The notes under the pieces were generated by a model. It saw nothing but the letters and a program-made list of their open reading frames with translations, searched no databases and was not told the DNA's origin. A stretch of DNA of 64,000 bases from CAVVXX01 sp963707975 (GTDB taxonomy: Bacteria > Pseudomonadota > Alphaproteobacteria > Micropepsales > Micropepsaceae), in assembly GCA_963707975.1 (NCBI GenBank), contig OY970177.1, positions 2,480,001 through 2,544,000 of the forward strand, written 5' to 3'. Within the stretch, counting starts at the first letter, position 1. Each line of letters opens with the position of its first letter. The translations under genes were made by a program, and so were the position numbers. Positions 17,168 to 26,098 of this stretch are shown here, in pieces.

Positions 17168-20045
17168 TCCTCTCGAAGATCCTGCGTGCCCGATTCTGCG
17201 CAGCGAGAAGGCGCGCTTCCAGCGCAGGAAAGACTTTAGTGGTGCCTGCGCGCGCGAGCAACGCCTTGAGGCCGGGCGAAGCCTTTTCGACACAGAACGG
17301 ACCAACGAGCGCGATGCGTAGCGCCTGGGTCAGCGCATGCTGCAGCATGGCCGCATCGATCAACTGGGCCGCATCGCTTGCGGAAAGAACATCAGCCGCG
17401 CGGAGCTTTTCCAAAGCCGTCACCGTATTCTGATCGAGCACATCGGGATCGGAAGACGCGTGGCAAAGCTGCAACGCCTGGGCGATGAATTCGATATCCA
17501 CCAGGCCGCCGGGCGCGAATTTGATATCCCAAGCAGAAGACCCCGGATGTAGCTGGCTCAGCTTCTCGCGCATATCGCGCGCGTCGGCCAATATGGCACG
17601 TGTGTCCACTTTGCGCGTAAGCGCTGAACGAATCACCGTCTCTACCCTATTTCGCAGTTCTGGCGGCCCGCTGATCACGCGGGCGCGGCTTAGCGCCATG
17701 CGCTCCCAGGTCCAGGCTGTCTCGCGCTGATATTCGGTGAAAGTGTCCAGATGTACCGCCACCGGCCCCTGATTACCGGAGGGGCGCAGGCGCATATCCA
17801 CTTCATAAAGCGGCCCCTCGCCGGTTTGCGCTGTGAGCGCCGCGATGAAACGCTGCGCCAACCGCGTGAAATATTCGACCGGGCCGAGCGGTTTCTTGCC
17901 GTTGGAAGCTTTCGTGCAGGGGTCATGAGAATAGATGAACACGAGATCGAGGTCCGAGCCGGCCGTCATCTCTCGTCCGCCGAGTTTGCCCTGCGCCAAA
18001 ACAGCAAGCGCGCCGCCCGCAATCTGCCCGTGTGCCGCAACCATTTCGGCATCGATGATGGGATGCAGCCCCTCAATCACTGTTTCGGCGACATTCGCAT
18101 AAGCAGGGCCGGCCTTTGTGGCATAAGCGAGCCCCTCGATAACATGGACGCCGATGCGAAATATTTCTTCCTTGGCGAAGCGCCTGGCGGCGTCGAGACC
18201 CGCTTCGTAGTCGGGAAAGCGGCTAAGCGATGCCGCAAAGGCCGTATCGAGCATCTCCCGCGCCGGCAGGCTGGCGAAAAAATCGAGGTCGAGCAGCGCG
18301 TCAAGGACGACTGGATTTCGCCCAAGATATTCCGCCAACCGCGGGGCGGAACCGGCGATCTCGGCGATAAGGCGCAGCAATTCTGGATTGGCGAGCAGCA
18401 GTGAGAAGGGCTGCACTCCCACCGGCAAGCCGGAAAGAAAACGGTCGAAATTTGCAAAGGTCGCGCTGGGGTCCGGCGTTCTTCCGAGCGATGCCAGCAG
18501 CGTGGGCGTGAGCCTGGTAAGGAGCTCGCGGGCGCGTGGGCTGCGCGTGGCACGGATGCGGCCGTGATGCCAGCCGCGGATAACATTGGCCACGTCGCCG
18601 GCCTGTGCGAAGCCCATTTTGGCGAGGGTAACCACGGTTTCGGGATCGTTCTCCACGCCGGTGAAGACCAGCGTGCCGGTTTCGGCGCCAAGCGGCGCTT
18701 CGCGTTCGAACAGGCGGGCATAATGCGCCTGCACCTTCTTGAGGTGAGTGAGGACACCGGCCTCAAAAATGGTTGTTTCCACATAACCTGCGAATCGCGC
18801 CACTTGATCGAGGCCCTCGCGTGTTTTTGGCAGCGTGTGGGTTTGCTGATCGTCAATCATCTGGAGGCGATGTTCCAACCGGCGCAAGAAAGTGTAGGCA
18901 GTGGCGAGATCGCATTCAGTTTCTTCTGAGACCAGGCCGCGCCGTTTCAGCGCCGCCAGCGCATGTATAGTGCCGGATGGCCTGAGGCTCGGATCGCGCC
19001 CACCCGCGATCAATTGCTGTGTCTGGGCAAAAAACTCGATCTCGCGGATGCCGCCACGCCCAAGTTTTATATTGTGGCCTGCGACTGCAATCTTGCTGTG
19101 GCCCGCATGGGCGTGGATCTGGCGCTTGATGGAGTGGATGTCTTCGATGGCGGCGTAATCGAGATTCTTGCGCCAGATGAACGGCTCGAGGACTTTCAGG
19201 AACGCATTGCCAGCCTCCACATCGCCTGCGCAGACCCGCGCCTTGATCATCGCGGCGCGTTCCCAGTTCTGACCCATCATTTCGTAATAGGATTCCGCAG
19301 CCTCGGTTGAGATGGCGATTTGCGTGGCGCCCGCATCGGGACGCAGGCGCAAATCGGTGCGAAAAACATAACCATCGCTCGTCACGTCGGAGAGCAGCTT
19401 GACCAGGCCGCGCGCGGTGGCAATGGCAGAAGCACGCTTGTCGCCTTTGCGTGAGAATGGGAAACGGTCGGCTCGGTAAAAAACAATCAGGTCGATATCG
19501 CTGGAATAATTCAGCTCGAATGCGCCGTGCTTGCCCATGGCCAGCACGATCAATCCCGTTGTTGCTTCCAATTGTTCGGGAGAGAATTTCGCGTATTGGG
19601 TATTTTTTGCCGTTTGCGCGAGTAGGAAACGCAATGCGCCTTTAACGCACGCATCGGCAAAACGCGTGAGAGCGCCCATGACCGTCGCGAGATCATAAAC
19701 TCCGCTAATGTCGGCGAGCGCAATGGCTAATGCGGCGCGCCGCTTGGCCATGCGCAGCCGCGCCATAGCCAGGCTTTCTTCACTTTCCGTTCCCACCGAA
19801 AGCGCTTCGGCATTCAGCGAGGCCAGAACGGCATCGAGGCCTTGCGCGAAAAGCTCGCCCAAGAATGCGCTTTCTTGCGCGATAAGGCGTGTAAGATAGG
19901 GGCTGTTTCCTGCGGCCGATTCGAGAAGCGCGCGCAGATTGGCGTCGAGCGTGAGCTCGCTTGGCAATTCGTCAAGCGTGCGTTCCGCCCGCGCGCGGTC
20001 ATAAACGGGCGGTAGATTTTTCGGGCAGTCCAGAAAACAGTGCAT
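17145..20045 (-). CDS. glnE: Bifunctional glutamine synthetase adenylyltransferase / adenylyl-removing enzyme
   Basis: A 966-residue GlnE that adds or removes AMP on glutamine synthetase in response to PII proteins. The two nucleotidyltransferase domains are both present: the N-terminal one with FELNYSSDIDLIVFY and the C-terminal one with GGREMTAGSDLDLVFIY, each carrying the GS.D.D signature. The linking helical region and the closing HPGSSAWDIKFAPGGLVDIEFIAQ segment are complete. Size equals the family. No glnA or glnB lies in the window. The convergent overlap with speE is a minor oddity. Confidence 0.95.
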   Translation of the reverse strand: MHCFLDCPKNLPPVYDRARAERTLDELPSELTLDANLRALLESAAGNSPYLTRLIAQESAFLGELFAQGLDAVLASLNAEALSVGTESEESLAMARLRMAKRRAALAIALADISGVYDLATVMGALTRFADACVKGALRFLLAQTAKNTQYAKFSPEQLEATTGLIVLAMGKHGAFELNYSSDIDLIVFYRADRFPFSRKGDKRASAIATARGLVKLLSDVTSDGYVFRTDLRLRPDAGATQIAISTEAAESYYEMMGQNWERAAMIKARVCAGDVEAGNAFLKVLEPFIWRKNLDYAAIEDIHSIKRQIHAHAGHSKIAVAGHNIKLGRGGIREIEFFAQTQQLIAGGRDPSLRPSGTIHALAALKRRGLVSEETECDLATAYTFLRRLEHRLQMIDDQQTHTLPKTREGLDQVARFAGYVETTIFEAGVLTHLKKVQAHYARLFEREAPLGAETGTLVFTGVENDPETVVTLAKMGFAQAGDVANVIRGWHHGRIRATRSPRARELLTRLTPTLLASLGRTPDPSATFANFDRFLSGLPVGVQPFSLLLANPELLRLIAEIAGSAPRLAEYLGRNPVVLDALLDLDFFASLPAREMLDTAFAASLSRFPDYEAGLDAARRFAKEEIFRIGVHVIEGLAYATKAGPAYANVAETVIEGLHPIIDAEMVAAHGQIAGGALAVLAQGKLGGREMTAGSDLDLVFIYSHDPCTKASNGKKPLGPVEYFTRLAQRFIAALTAQTGEGPLYEVDMRLRPSGNQGPVAVHLDTFTEYQRETAWTWERMALSRARVISGPPELRNRVETVIRSALTRKVDTRAILADARDMREKLSQLHPGSSAWDIKFAPGGLVDIEFIAQALQLCHASSDPDVLDQNTVTALEKLRAADVLSASDAAQLIDAAMLQHALTQALRIALVGPFCVEKASPGLKALLARAGTTKVFPALEARLLAAQNRARRIFERTIPGSVA

Positions 20046-20071
20046 GAAGGCAACTATCCGCGAGCGCCCTC

Positions 20072-20104
20072 AAAACGAAAAGGCCCGGTCAAAACCGGGC
20101 CTTT
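20072..20104 (-). terminator. Intrinsic terminator of the HU gene
   Basis: An 11-base-pair stem (AAAGGCCCGGT at 20079-20089 with ACCGGGCCTTT at 20094-20104) and a four-base loop are followed, on the minus strand, by TTCGTTTTG. It lies 26 bases after the HU stop codon and before the glnE start, so it would separate the two transcripts. Confidence 0.8.
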
Positions 20105-20129
20105 CCGCTGACGCTGACAGGATGCGGGA

Positions 20130-20414
20130 TCAGATGCCCGCGCACTTCTTCAGTTGCATGGACGGCCGGAAACGCAGCCGCTTGGAGGCTTTGATCTTGA
20201 TCGGCTCGCCTGTACGCGGGTTGCGGCCCATGCGCGCGGCGCGCTTGGCGACAGTGAAGGTGCCGAAGGTTCCGATCTGGAACTTGCCACCCTCTTTCAC
20301 CGTCTTGATGCCGGCTTCGATGCCGTCAAACACCATATCGACGGCGCGCTTGGCGTCCGCCTTGCTGATTTTGGCCCGCGTCGAGACAATCCCGATGAAA
20401 TCTGACTTGCTCAT
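20130..20414 (-). CDS. HU/IHF family DNA-binding protein
   Basis: A 94-residue nucleoid protein. The hallmark segments are FQIGTFGTFTVAKRAARMGRNPRTGE (spanning beta strands and the DNA-embracing arm, with the RNPRTGE signature) followed by IKIKASKRLRFRPS. The N-terminus MSKSDFIGIVSTRAKISKADAKRAV is the usual dimerising helix. The C-terminal MQLKKCAGI, ending shortly after a cysteine, is slightly longer than canonical HU. A ribosome site GAGAGGG precedes the start. It has its own terminator and is probably monocistronic. HU versus IHF subunit cannot be settled; the RNPRTGE arm fits either. Confidence 0.92.
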   Translation of the reverse strand: MSKSDFIGIVSTRAKISKADAKRAVDMVFDGIEAGIKTVKEGGKFQIGTFGTFTVAKRAARMGRNPRTGEPIKIKASKRLRFRPSMQLKKCAGI

Positions 20415-20630
20415 TGCACCCTCTCTGAATGCGGCGTTGGTGCTGCGAGATATAGCGAAGCGCTGCTGACGCAGCTAATGAAATCCACGCCGCCACGCTG
20501 TTCTGGCGCTTCGTATACACGGAATCCTAATAAAACACTGGGTTACAGCACGTCGCGTGTAAATGTGGAGGACAACATGGGAAACGCCTGGCATGCGCAA
20601 AACCGCATGGGAATGCGCGAATCGCACGAA

Positions 20631-22043
20631 TCAGTGGACCGTGGGCGGGATGTCAGAACGGATGTTTGCGCCCACTTCCGGGTGACGAAAACGCAAGCCT
20701 GCACGCAGCCCCGGCGCATTGTCGCGTAACTCCAATTCGGCTTCGTGAAGACGCGCGACAGCGGCCACCAGGCTCAAGCCCAAGCCGGTTCCCGGCGAAT
20801 GGCGGCTCGATTCCAGGCGCACGAACCGTTCGGTCACGCGCGGGCGGTCTTCTGGGGGAATACCGGGGCCGCTGTCTGCAACAACTAGTGCGGGTCCCGC
20901 GCCACCATTTTCGAGTGATACCGACACCGAGCCGCCTTGCGGCGTGTACTTAATGGCATTGTCCACGAGATTGGCCAGCGCCTGCGAAACGAGATTGCGA
21001 TTGCCGCGAATGATGGCGCCCGCGCCCGCACGCACATCGAGATGAATGCCTTTTTCCTCGGCCAGCGGACCATAAAGCTCGCTCACGCCTTCGATGGCGT
21101 CTTTGAGATCGAAAATCTCCATTGTTTCACGCACGCTGCCGGCTTCGGCTTCCGCGATCATAAGCAGCGAGTTGAAGGTGCCGATCAAACTGTCGGTGTC
21201 GCCTATGGCTGCCTCGATGTCGCGCGCGGATTCCGAGCCGATCTTCCCGCGCCGGTGGATATGCTCTAGGCGGCTGCGCAGACGGTTGAGCGGTGAGCGC
21301 AAATCGTGCGCCACATTGTCGGACACCTCGCGCATGCCGCGCATAAGGCGCTCGATGCGGTCGAGCATACGGTTCAAGTGGCCAGCCAAGTCGTCGAATT
21401 CGTCGCCCGCCCGCGTCACCGGAACACGTTTCGACAGATCACCCGCCATGATCTCTCGACTGGTGCGGTTGATGATATCGAGCCGGGCAAGGAAATTGCG
21501 GCTTACGGCAGCGCCACCGGCCAGCCCCAGCACCAGCATCAGCCCAACGCTCCATGGCAGCAATGTCGTGAACAGACTTTCAATGCGGTATTGCTCGTGA
21601 ATGTCGCGAGCCACCAGCAGAAAAAATCCCTGCTGCAACTTGAACACTTTGCCGCGCGCGCGCCGGAGCTCGGTTTCGCCCGACATGCGCCGCTCATAAT
21701 TGAATTCGACGAAGCCAGCGGGCGTTGGTTCAACCTGCGGCCAGCCGTCGAGATTGCCGGCGATCGCCTTGTGATCGCGTCCCGCCAGCATATAGAGCCC
21801 CTGCCCGCCACGGATGGAGCGGCTGATAATGACATCGGTCAAGCCGAGCAGGCCCTGTCGCTGATATTGCTCGACCAGGCCAGTGACTTCGGCGCCGATG
21901 GTTTCGTCGGTCTGCTGATCCAGCACGCGCGCCGTGTTCCAATAAACGAAGCCCACCAGCGCGACAGCAGAGATCGCGAAGATCGCGAGATAGATAAGGA
22001 CGATCCGGAAAGCCTGGGTGCGAAGGACGTTAAGCGTGCGCAC
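20631..22043 (-). CDS. Sensor histidine kinase paired with the 22030 response regulator
   Basis: A 470-residue inner-membrane kinase: membrane segment at about 13-34, a periplasmic sensor of about 125 residues, a second segment at about 160-180, HAMP (186-238), and the dimerisation helix with phosphorylated His246 in SDNVAHDLRSPLNRL. The ATPase domain follows with N-box NLVDNAIKYT and G-boxes DSGPGIP and GTGLGLSLV. The first codons overlap the response regulator by 14 bases, so the two are coupled. Lying downstream of degP, the pair is likely to answer envelope stress, though the signal is not known. Confidence 0.9.
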   Translation of the reverse strand: MRTLNVLRTQAFRIVLIYLAIFAISAVALVGFVYWNTARVLDQQTDETIGAEVTGLVEQYQRQGLLGLTDVIISRSIRGGQGLYMLAGRDHKAIAGNLDGWPQVEPTPAGFVEFNYERRMSGETELRRARGKVFKLQQGFFLLVARDIHEQYRIESLFTTLLPWSVGLMLVLGLAGGAAVSRNFLARLDIINRTSREIMAGDLSKRVPVTRAGDEFDDLAGHLNRMLDRIERLMRGMREVSDNVAHDLRSPLNRLRSRLEHIHRRGKIGSESARDIEAAIGDTDSLIGTFNSLLMIAEAEAGSVRETMEIFDLKDAIEGVSELYGPLAEEKGIHLDVRAGAGAIIRGNRNLVSQALANLVDNAIKYTPQGGSVSVSLENGGAGPALVVADSGPGIPPEDRPRVTERFVRLESSRHSPGTGLGLSLVAAVARLHEAELELRDNAPGLRAGLRFRHPEVGANIRSDIPPTVH

Positions 22044-22707
22044 GGATCATGTAGCCGGCGCCGCGGACCGTGTGCAGCAGCGGCACGTCGAAGCCCTTGT
22101 CGATCTTGGCGCGAAGCCGCGAGATATGCACATCGATGACATTAGTCTGCGGGTCGAAATGATATTCCCAGACATTTTCCAACAACATGGTGCGGGTTAC
22201 AATCTGCCCCGCGTGGCGCATTAAGTATTCCAAAAGCCGGAATTCGCGCGGCTGCAGTTCGATGGCCGAAGGCCCGCGCTTGGCCGTGCGAGTGAGCAGG
22301 TCAAGCTGGAGATCGCCGACATTGAGCTTGGTTTTCACGGCTGCCGGATCGCGGCGGCGCATCAGCGCATCGAGGCGGGCCAGCAGCTCGGCAAAGGCAT
22401 AGGGTTTGGTGAGGTAATCGTCGCCGCCCGCACGCAGGCCCTTGACGCGATCGTCCACATCGGAAAGGGCGCTCAAAAAAAGCACCGGCGTCGTATTGCG
22501 CTCTTCGCGCATGGACGCCACGAGTCTCAAGCCGTCCAGCTTGGGCAGCATCCGGTCAACAATGGCGACGTCATAGGGCCGTGACAGCGAGAGCGCGAGG
22601 CCCGTTTCGCCGTCGGCGGCGTCGTCTACTACATGGCCCGCTTCTTTCAGGCCTTTCACCAGATAACGCTGCGATTCGAGATCGTCTTCCACGACTAGGA
22701 TGCGCAT
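22030..22707 (-). CDS. OmpR/PhoB-type response regulator
   Basis: A 225-residue regulator. The receiver has the acidic pocket EDD at residues 7-9, phosphoacceptor Asp51 (VAIVDRMLPKLDG) and the conserved lysine in YLTKPYAFAELLARL. The C-terminal winged helix carries LQPREFRLLEYLMRHAG, the recognition region NVIDVHISRLRAKID and the closing hairpin HTVRGAGYMI. It lies 146 bases downstream of degP, with two GC-rich hairpins between. DegP and this pair on one strand recall the envelope-stress loci of other Proteobacteria, but the target genes are unknown. Confidence 0.92.
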   Translation of the reverse strand: MRILVVEDDLESQRYLVKGLKEAGHVVDDAADGETGLALSLSRPYDVAIVDRMLPKLDGLRLVASMREERNTTPVLFLSALSDVDDRVKGLRAGGDDYLTKPYAFAELLARLDALMRRRDPAAVKTKLNVGDLQLDLLTRTAKRGPSAIELQPREFRLLEYLMRHAGQIVTRTMLLENVWEYHFDPQTNVIDVHISRLRAKIDKGFDVPLLHTVRGAGYMIRAHA

Positions 22708-22764
22708 GTCGTCCCTCCTGGTAATTCATGCTGATCTCTGACGCTCTCACAACAAGGGTCCGCA

Positions 22765-22844
22765 CCGGCGGCAGGCAAGGGGGAATGGGGCTGCCGCCGC
22801 CGGCGCGAACACGGTCGCCGTAGCCCGAGGGAGCCACGGCGACC
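22765..22844 (-). other. Two GC-rich hairpins between degP and the response regulator
   Basis: GGTCGCCGT (22813-22821) pairs with ACGGCGACC (22836-22844), and CGGCGGCAG (22766-22774) pairs with CTGCCGCCG (22791-22799). Neither is followed by a clear T-tract on the minus strand. They could stabilise the degP messenger end, act as a partial terminator that lowers expression of the downstream two-component genes, or be a degenerate intergenic repeat. Confidence 0.5.
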
Positions 22845-22853
22845 AAAAGCGAA

Positions 22854-24437
22854 TTAGGCAATCTTCAGCGCAACGAAACGCTCCCCCTGTTGTCCCGTTA
22901 CCAGGAACAGCACCTTGTCGCGGCCCTCAGTCTTGGCCTCTTTGATGCCCTGTTCGATTTCCGAAGGTGATCGCACTTGCTTGTTGCCGACCGAAGTAAT
23001 GACCTGACCAGGCTGAAGCCCTTTGTCAGCGGCCTCGGAATTGGGATCGACCGAGGTGATGAGCACGCCGTCCATCGTCTGGTCGATGCCGTAATAGCGT
23101 TTGGTTTCCGGCGTGAGGGTGACGAGCGCCAAGCCAAGCGCGTTGGTAGCACTTGGCCGTTGCGGCGTGGACGGATTGCTATCGTTTGAAGCAAGTTGCG
23201 TTTCACTGCGCTTGGCGATGGTGACAGCCAACTTCATTTCTTTGCCGTTGCGCAGCACAGCGAAGTCCGCCTTCGTGCCTGCCGGCAGCGCGCCAACCTT
23301 GCGGGTGAGATCACGGTTATCCTCGATTTCCCTGCCGTTTATGGCGGTGACAACATCACCCTGCTGGAAACCCGCGGCAGCCGCGGGGCTCTTCGCCACC
23401 ACTTTGGAAACGATGGCGCCTTTGGCGTGGGGAAAGCCAATGCTCGCCGCGATTTCCGGCGTGAGGCTTTGAATTTCAACGCCCAGCCAGCCGCGGGCGA
23501 CCGTGCCGTGTTCACGCAATTGCATCACGATTTCCTGGACCGTGGAGGCCGGAATGGCGAAGCCGATGCCGACACTGCCGCCGGAAGGCGAATAAATGGC
23601 GGTGTTCATGCCCACCACGCGGCCCGTGAGGTCAAAAGTCGGTCCGCCCGAATTGCCGCGATTGATGGGCGCATCGATCTGGATGTAATCCGTGTACGGA
23701 CCGCTTCCGATGTCGCGGCCGATCGACGAGACAATGCCGGCCGTCACCGTGCCGCCAAGGCCGAACGGGTTGCCAACCGCGACCACCCAGTCGCCCACGC
23801 GCAAACGGCGGTCGTCGCCGAAGGCGACGGTGGGAAGATTCTTGACGCCGTCGATTTTGATGAGGGCAACATCGGTGCCTGTATCCGCGCCGATGAGCCT
23901 GGCGGTGAATTCGCGTTTGTCGGCCATCGTGACCGTGATCTTCTTGCCGTTCTCGACCATATGATTGTTGGTGACGATGTAGCCGGTGGGATCAATGATA
24001 AATCCAGAGCCAACCGCCTCGCCGCGCAATGTGCGTGGGGTACCATTGGGTCCCAATTGCTGGCCGAATTGCTGGAAGAACTGGCGGAACGGCTCAGGCA
24101 GATCTTGCGTATCGAGCTGCTGCACCTGCTCTTCGCGTTCGACCGAAATTGTCACCACGGCCGGGCTTACATGTTCAACGAGGTCGGCGAAACTGAAGGG
24201 CGCGCCCTGCTCCAGCATGCGCGGCGGCGACGCAGCCGTGCTGCTCTTCGTTTGAGACGTCTGCGTTATGGCCGGGGGATCGACTGCGGCCAACTTGTCC
24301 TGATGAGCGGTACTGGGGGCGAATACTAAGCCTCCGGCCCCAAAAGCGAGCACCACGATCGCTGCAGCGCCCAGCAAAAGGCGGGTGTTCCAGCGCGGAT
24401 CGGGTGATCTGTTTGATGGTTCGGGTTGCATCGTCAT
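22854..24437 (-). CDS. degP: Do-family periplasmic serine protease/chaperone DegP (HtrA, MucD)
   Basis: About 527 residues: a basic start, a membrane anchor or signal (LLLGAAAIVVLAFGAGGLVF), a trypsin-like domain and two PDZ domains. Counted from the first methionine of the open frame, the catalytic triad is His161 (VTNNHMVENG), Asp191 (DTGTDVALIKID) and Ser265 (NRGNSGGPTF). A long insert (EQVQQLDTQDLPEPFRQFF) is the LA loop typical of DegP. AAGGAAG sits six bases before the ATG at 24437 but directly abuts the ATG at 24443, so I use the former. It degrades or refolds misfolded envelope proteins. The two-component genes downstream probably form one regulatory unit with it. Confidence 0.93.
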   Translation of the reverse strand: MTMQPEPSNRSPDPRWNTRLLLGAAAIVVLAFGAGGLVFAPSTAHQDKLAAVDPPAITQTSQTKSSTAASPPRMLEQGAPFSFADLVEHVSPAVVTISVEREEQVQQLDTQDLPEPFRQFFQQFGQQLGPNGTPRTLRGEAVGSGFIIDPTGYIVTNNHMVENGKKITVTMADKREFTARLIGADTGTDVALIKIDGVKNLPTVAFGDDRRLRVGDWVVAVGNPFGLGGTVTAGIVSSIGRDIGSGPYTDYIQIDAPINRGNSGGPTFDLTGRVVGMNTAIYSPSGGSVGIGFAIPASTVQEIVMQLREHGTVARGWLGVEIQSLTPEIAASIGFPHAKGAIVSKVVAKSPAAAAGFQQGDVVTAINGREIEDNRDLTRKVGALPAGTKADFAVLRNGKEMKLAVTIAKRSETQLASNDSNPSTPQRPSATNALGLALVTLTPETKRYYGIDQTMDGVLITSVDPNSEAADKGLQPGQVITSVGNKQVRSPSEIEQGIKEAKTEGRDKVLFLVTGQQGERFVALKIA

Positions 24438-24660
24438 GGTCATCTTCCTTGCGTTCTGGGATCACAGGGTCCGAGGGCTAGATCCCATGGGGCGGACAAT
24501 GGCTACTCTTATGCTCTATACTTACGGTCATCTGTCGTAAGGATTAAAGTTTATCCATCTTTTTGTATTCCCATCTGCAGACTTTTCCCAACGAATCCCA
24601 AAAGCCTTTGCTTACGCGGGGTTAAAGAACCCTGCACAAACCACAGACAAAGCCCCCGTC

Positions 24661-24898
24661 TTAGATGTCGCGCCTGCCGGTATCGTTCACGGCGATACGC
24701 CGCCGCGCTCGCGCGATTGTGATAACAACCGCACCGGCACCGACCACCAGGAAAAGCGCTGGCCCAAACTACAGCGCGCAGGTGTCGGGCTCGACCGGTG
24801 CTTCATTAGCACAAAATCGCCGTAGCGTTCGACTAGAAAATGCTTGATCGCAGCGTCTGTTTACCGGTGGCAAAAGCATCGCGGCAAACCCGGATGAG
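24661..24898 (-). pseudogene. ccmH: Decayed C-terminal half of ccmH (cytochrome c maturation)
   Basis: Read through shifting frames on the minus strand, the sequence gives RDAFATGK, then TDAAIKHFLVERYGDFVLMK, then VEPDTCAL-stop-FGPALFLVVGAGAVV and ITIARARRR. This is the end of CcmH (RYGDFVL motif, then LWFGP and a membrane helix). Three lesions are visible: one base lost in the A-run after GGT, one base lost after ATGAAG, and a TAG where CcmH has the Trp of LWFGP. The N-terminal half with the CXXC haem-ligation motif is absent, as is ccmF, which normally lies between ccmE and ccmH. Only 18 bases separate it from the ccmE stop, so a deletion joined the two. Confidence 0.85.
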
Positions 24899-24916
24899 CT
24901 AGCCAGGCAAGCCTGC

Positions 24917-25378
24917 CTACTGTGCGCTGCCCATCTGATTCCCTTCTTCCTTCCAGCGGCCGGCGCGTTTCAGCGCATCAACTACTTCGCGCGGCATATA
25001 ACGCTCGTCGTGCTTGGCCAGCACCTGCGTTGCCACGAATACGCCATCGGGCCCGCGCGCGCCGACTGCCACCACGCCCTGACCCTCGCGGAAGAGATCG
25101 GGCAGCACGCCGCGATAAATCACCGGCACGCTGTTCGCCCCGTCGGTCACGGAGAAGCGGATTTCGAGCCCCCGTCCACGCTCAACGCTTCCCTTTTGCA
25201 CCAGGCCACCAATATGGAAGTTCCTGCCCACTGGCACAGGCTGGTTCTTGAGGTCGCTGGGGCTATAGAAGAACAGCACATTGTCCTGCAACGCGAAGAC
25301 GATCAGCGCGGCACACCCCGCGCCGCCCAGCAGCACGGCGACCGCGAACGCCAAACGCCTTTGTTTCTTTGGGCTCAT
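24917..25378 (-). CDS. ccmE: Cytochrome c maturation haem chaperone CcmE
   Basis: A 153-residue haem chaperone: membrane anchor LAFAVAVLLGGAGCAALIVFAL (residues 9-30), OB-fold with the FHIGGLVQKGSV strand, and the haem-linking His123 with Tyr127 in LAKHDERYMPREV. The protein looks intact. I start at MSPKKQRR because the upstream extension is basic and not homologous. CcmE passes haem to CcmF/CcmH, yet directly downstream only a ruined ccmH tail remains and ccmF is missing. The gene may thus be an orphan remnant on its way out, or its partners are encoded elsewhere. Confidence 0.93.
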   Translation of the reverse strand: MSPKKQRRLAFAVAVLLGGAGCAALIVFALQDNVLFFYSPSDLKNQPVPVGRNFHIGGLVQKGSVERGRGLEIRFSVTDGANSVPVIYRGVLPDLFREGQGVVAVGARGPDGVFVATQVLAKHDERYMPREVVDALKRAGRWKEEGNQMGSAQ

Positions 25379-25507
25379 TTGTCCTTGGGACTTTGCGCGT
25401 GCGGGCGGACTATAATAAATATAGAAGGCAGGTCCAGCCTTGGCCGATCGCCTCGCTTCCGCCACGTTCGGCAGCAAATCTCGCAACCTATTCGTGAGGA
25501 AATTTCC

Positions 25508-26095
25508 ATGAGCATGATTGTTCGCGCGGGCGCGCTGTTCCTTGCAGCGTTTTTGGCCGCCTGTTATCCGACGACGCAAGTTCCCATCGGCTCGACTGGC
25601 CCAACGGCACCAGACGCACGGTTAATTGGCGTCTGGAAGGGCACGCCGAAAGATCCGAAAGACGGACCCAATTATCTTTTCTTCCTTCCGCGCAAGGACA
25701 AACTGGAAGCCATTATGGTCTATCCCGCCAAAGGCGACGATAAAGGCAGCTGGATGAGTTTCGCGGCCTGGACGGGAAAAGCCGGCAAAAACGATTTCAT
25801 CAATGGACGGGAATTGCTCGACGATGGAGAACCGGCAAAAGATGCGAACAATGACTACACACCCTTGTACTATCGCTTCGACAAGGACGGCACGCTACGC
25901 TTGTTCTTCCTGGACGATAACAAGATCGAGGAGGCGATCAACAAGGGCGAGCTCAAAGGTGAAATAAAGAAAAGCGATATTGGCGATGGCGTGCGCATCA
26001 CGGCGGACGCAAAAATGTTGGACGCATTCTTTGCCACGCACGACCCCAAAACACTGTTTACGGATCAGCTTGGCGTCTATCGGCGCGTGAAATAA
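25508..26095 (+). CDS. Putative lipoprotein of unknown function
   Basis: A 195-residue secreted protein with a lipobox, FLAACYP, placing the acylated cysteine at residue 19. The mature part begins with a Thr/Pro linker, followed by LIGVWKGTPKDPKDGPNYLFFLP, a lipocalin-like opening with the conserved GxW, and later YYRFDKDGTLRLFFLDD and GVYRRVK. This pattern fits small outer-membrane lipocalin-like lipoproteins, but I do not recognise a named family. The start is fixed by GAGGAA six bases upstream of the ATG; longer in-frame extensions overlap ccmE antisense and are ignored. Confidence 0.75.
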   Translation: MSMIVRAGALFLAAFLAACYPTTQVPIGSTGPTAPDARLIGVWKGTPKDPKDGPNYLFFLPRKDKLEAIMVYPAKGDDKGSWMSFAAWTGKAGKNDFINGRELLDDGEPAKDANNDYTPLYYRFDKDGTLRLFFLDDNKIEEAINKGELKGEIKKSDIGDGVRITADAKMLDAFFATHDPKTLFTDQLGVYRRVK

Positions 26096-26098
26096 TTG

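Noticed and set aside
20578..20729. A small plus-strand ORF with GGAGG before ATG 20578
   Set aside because: It overlaps the C-terminus of the histidine kinase antisense, and the product (MGNAWHAQNRMGM then SVDRGRDV) shows no helix, signal or family. The ribosome site alone is weak proof; left as possible only.
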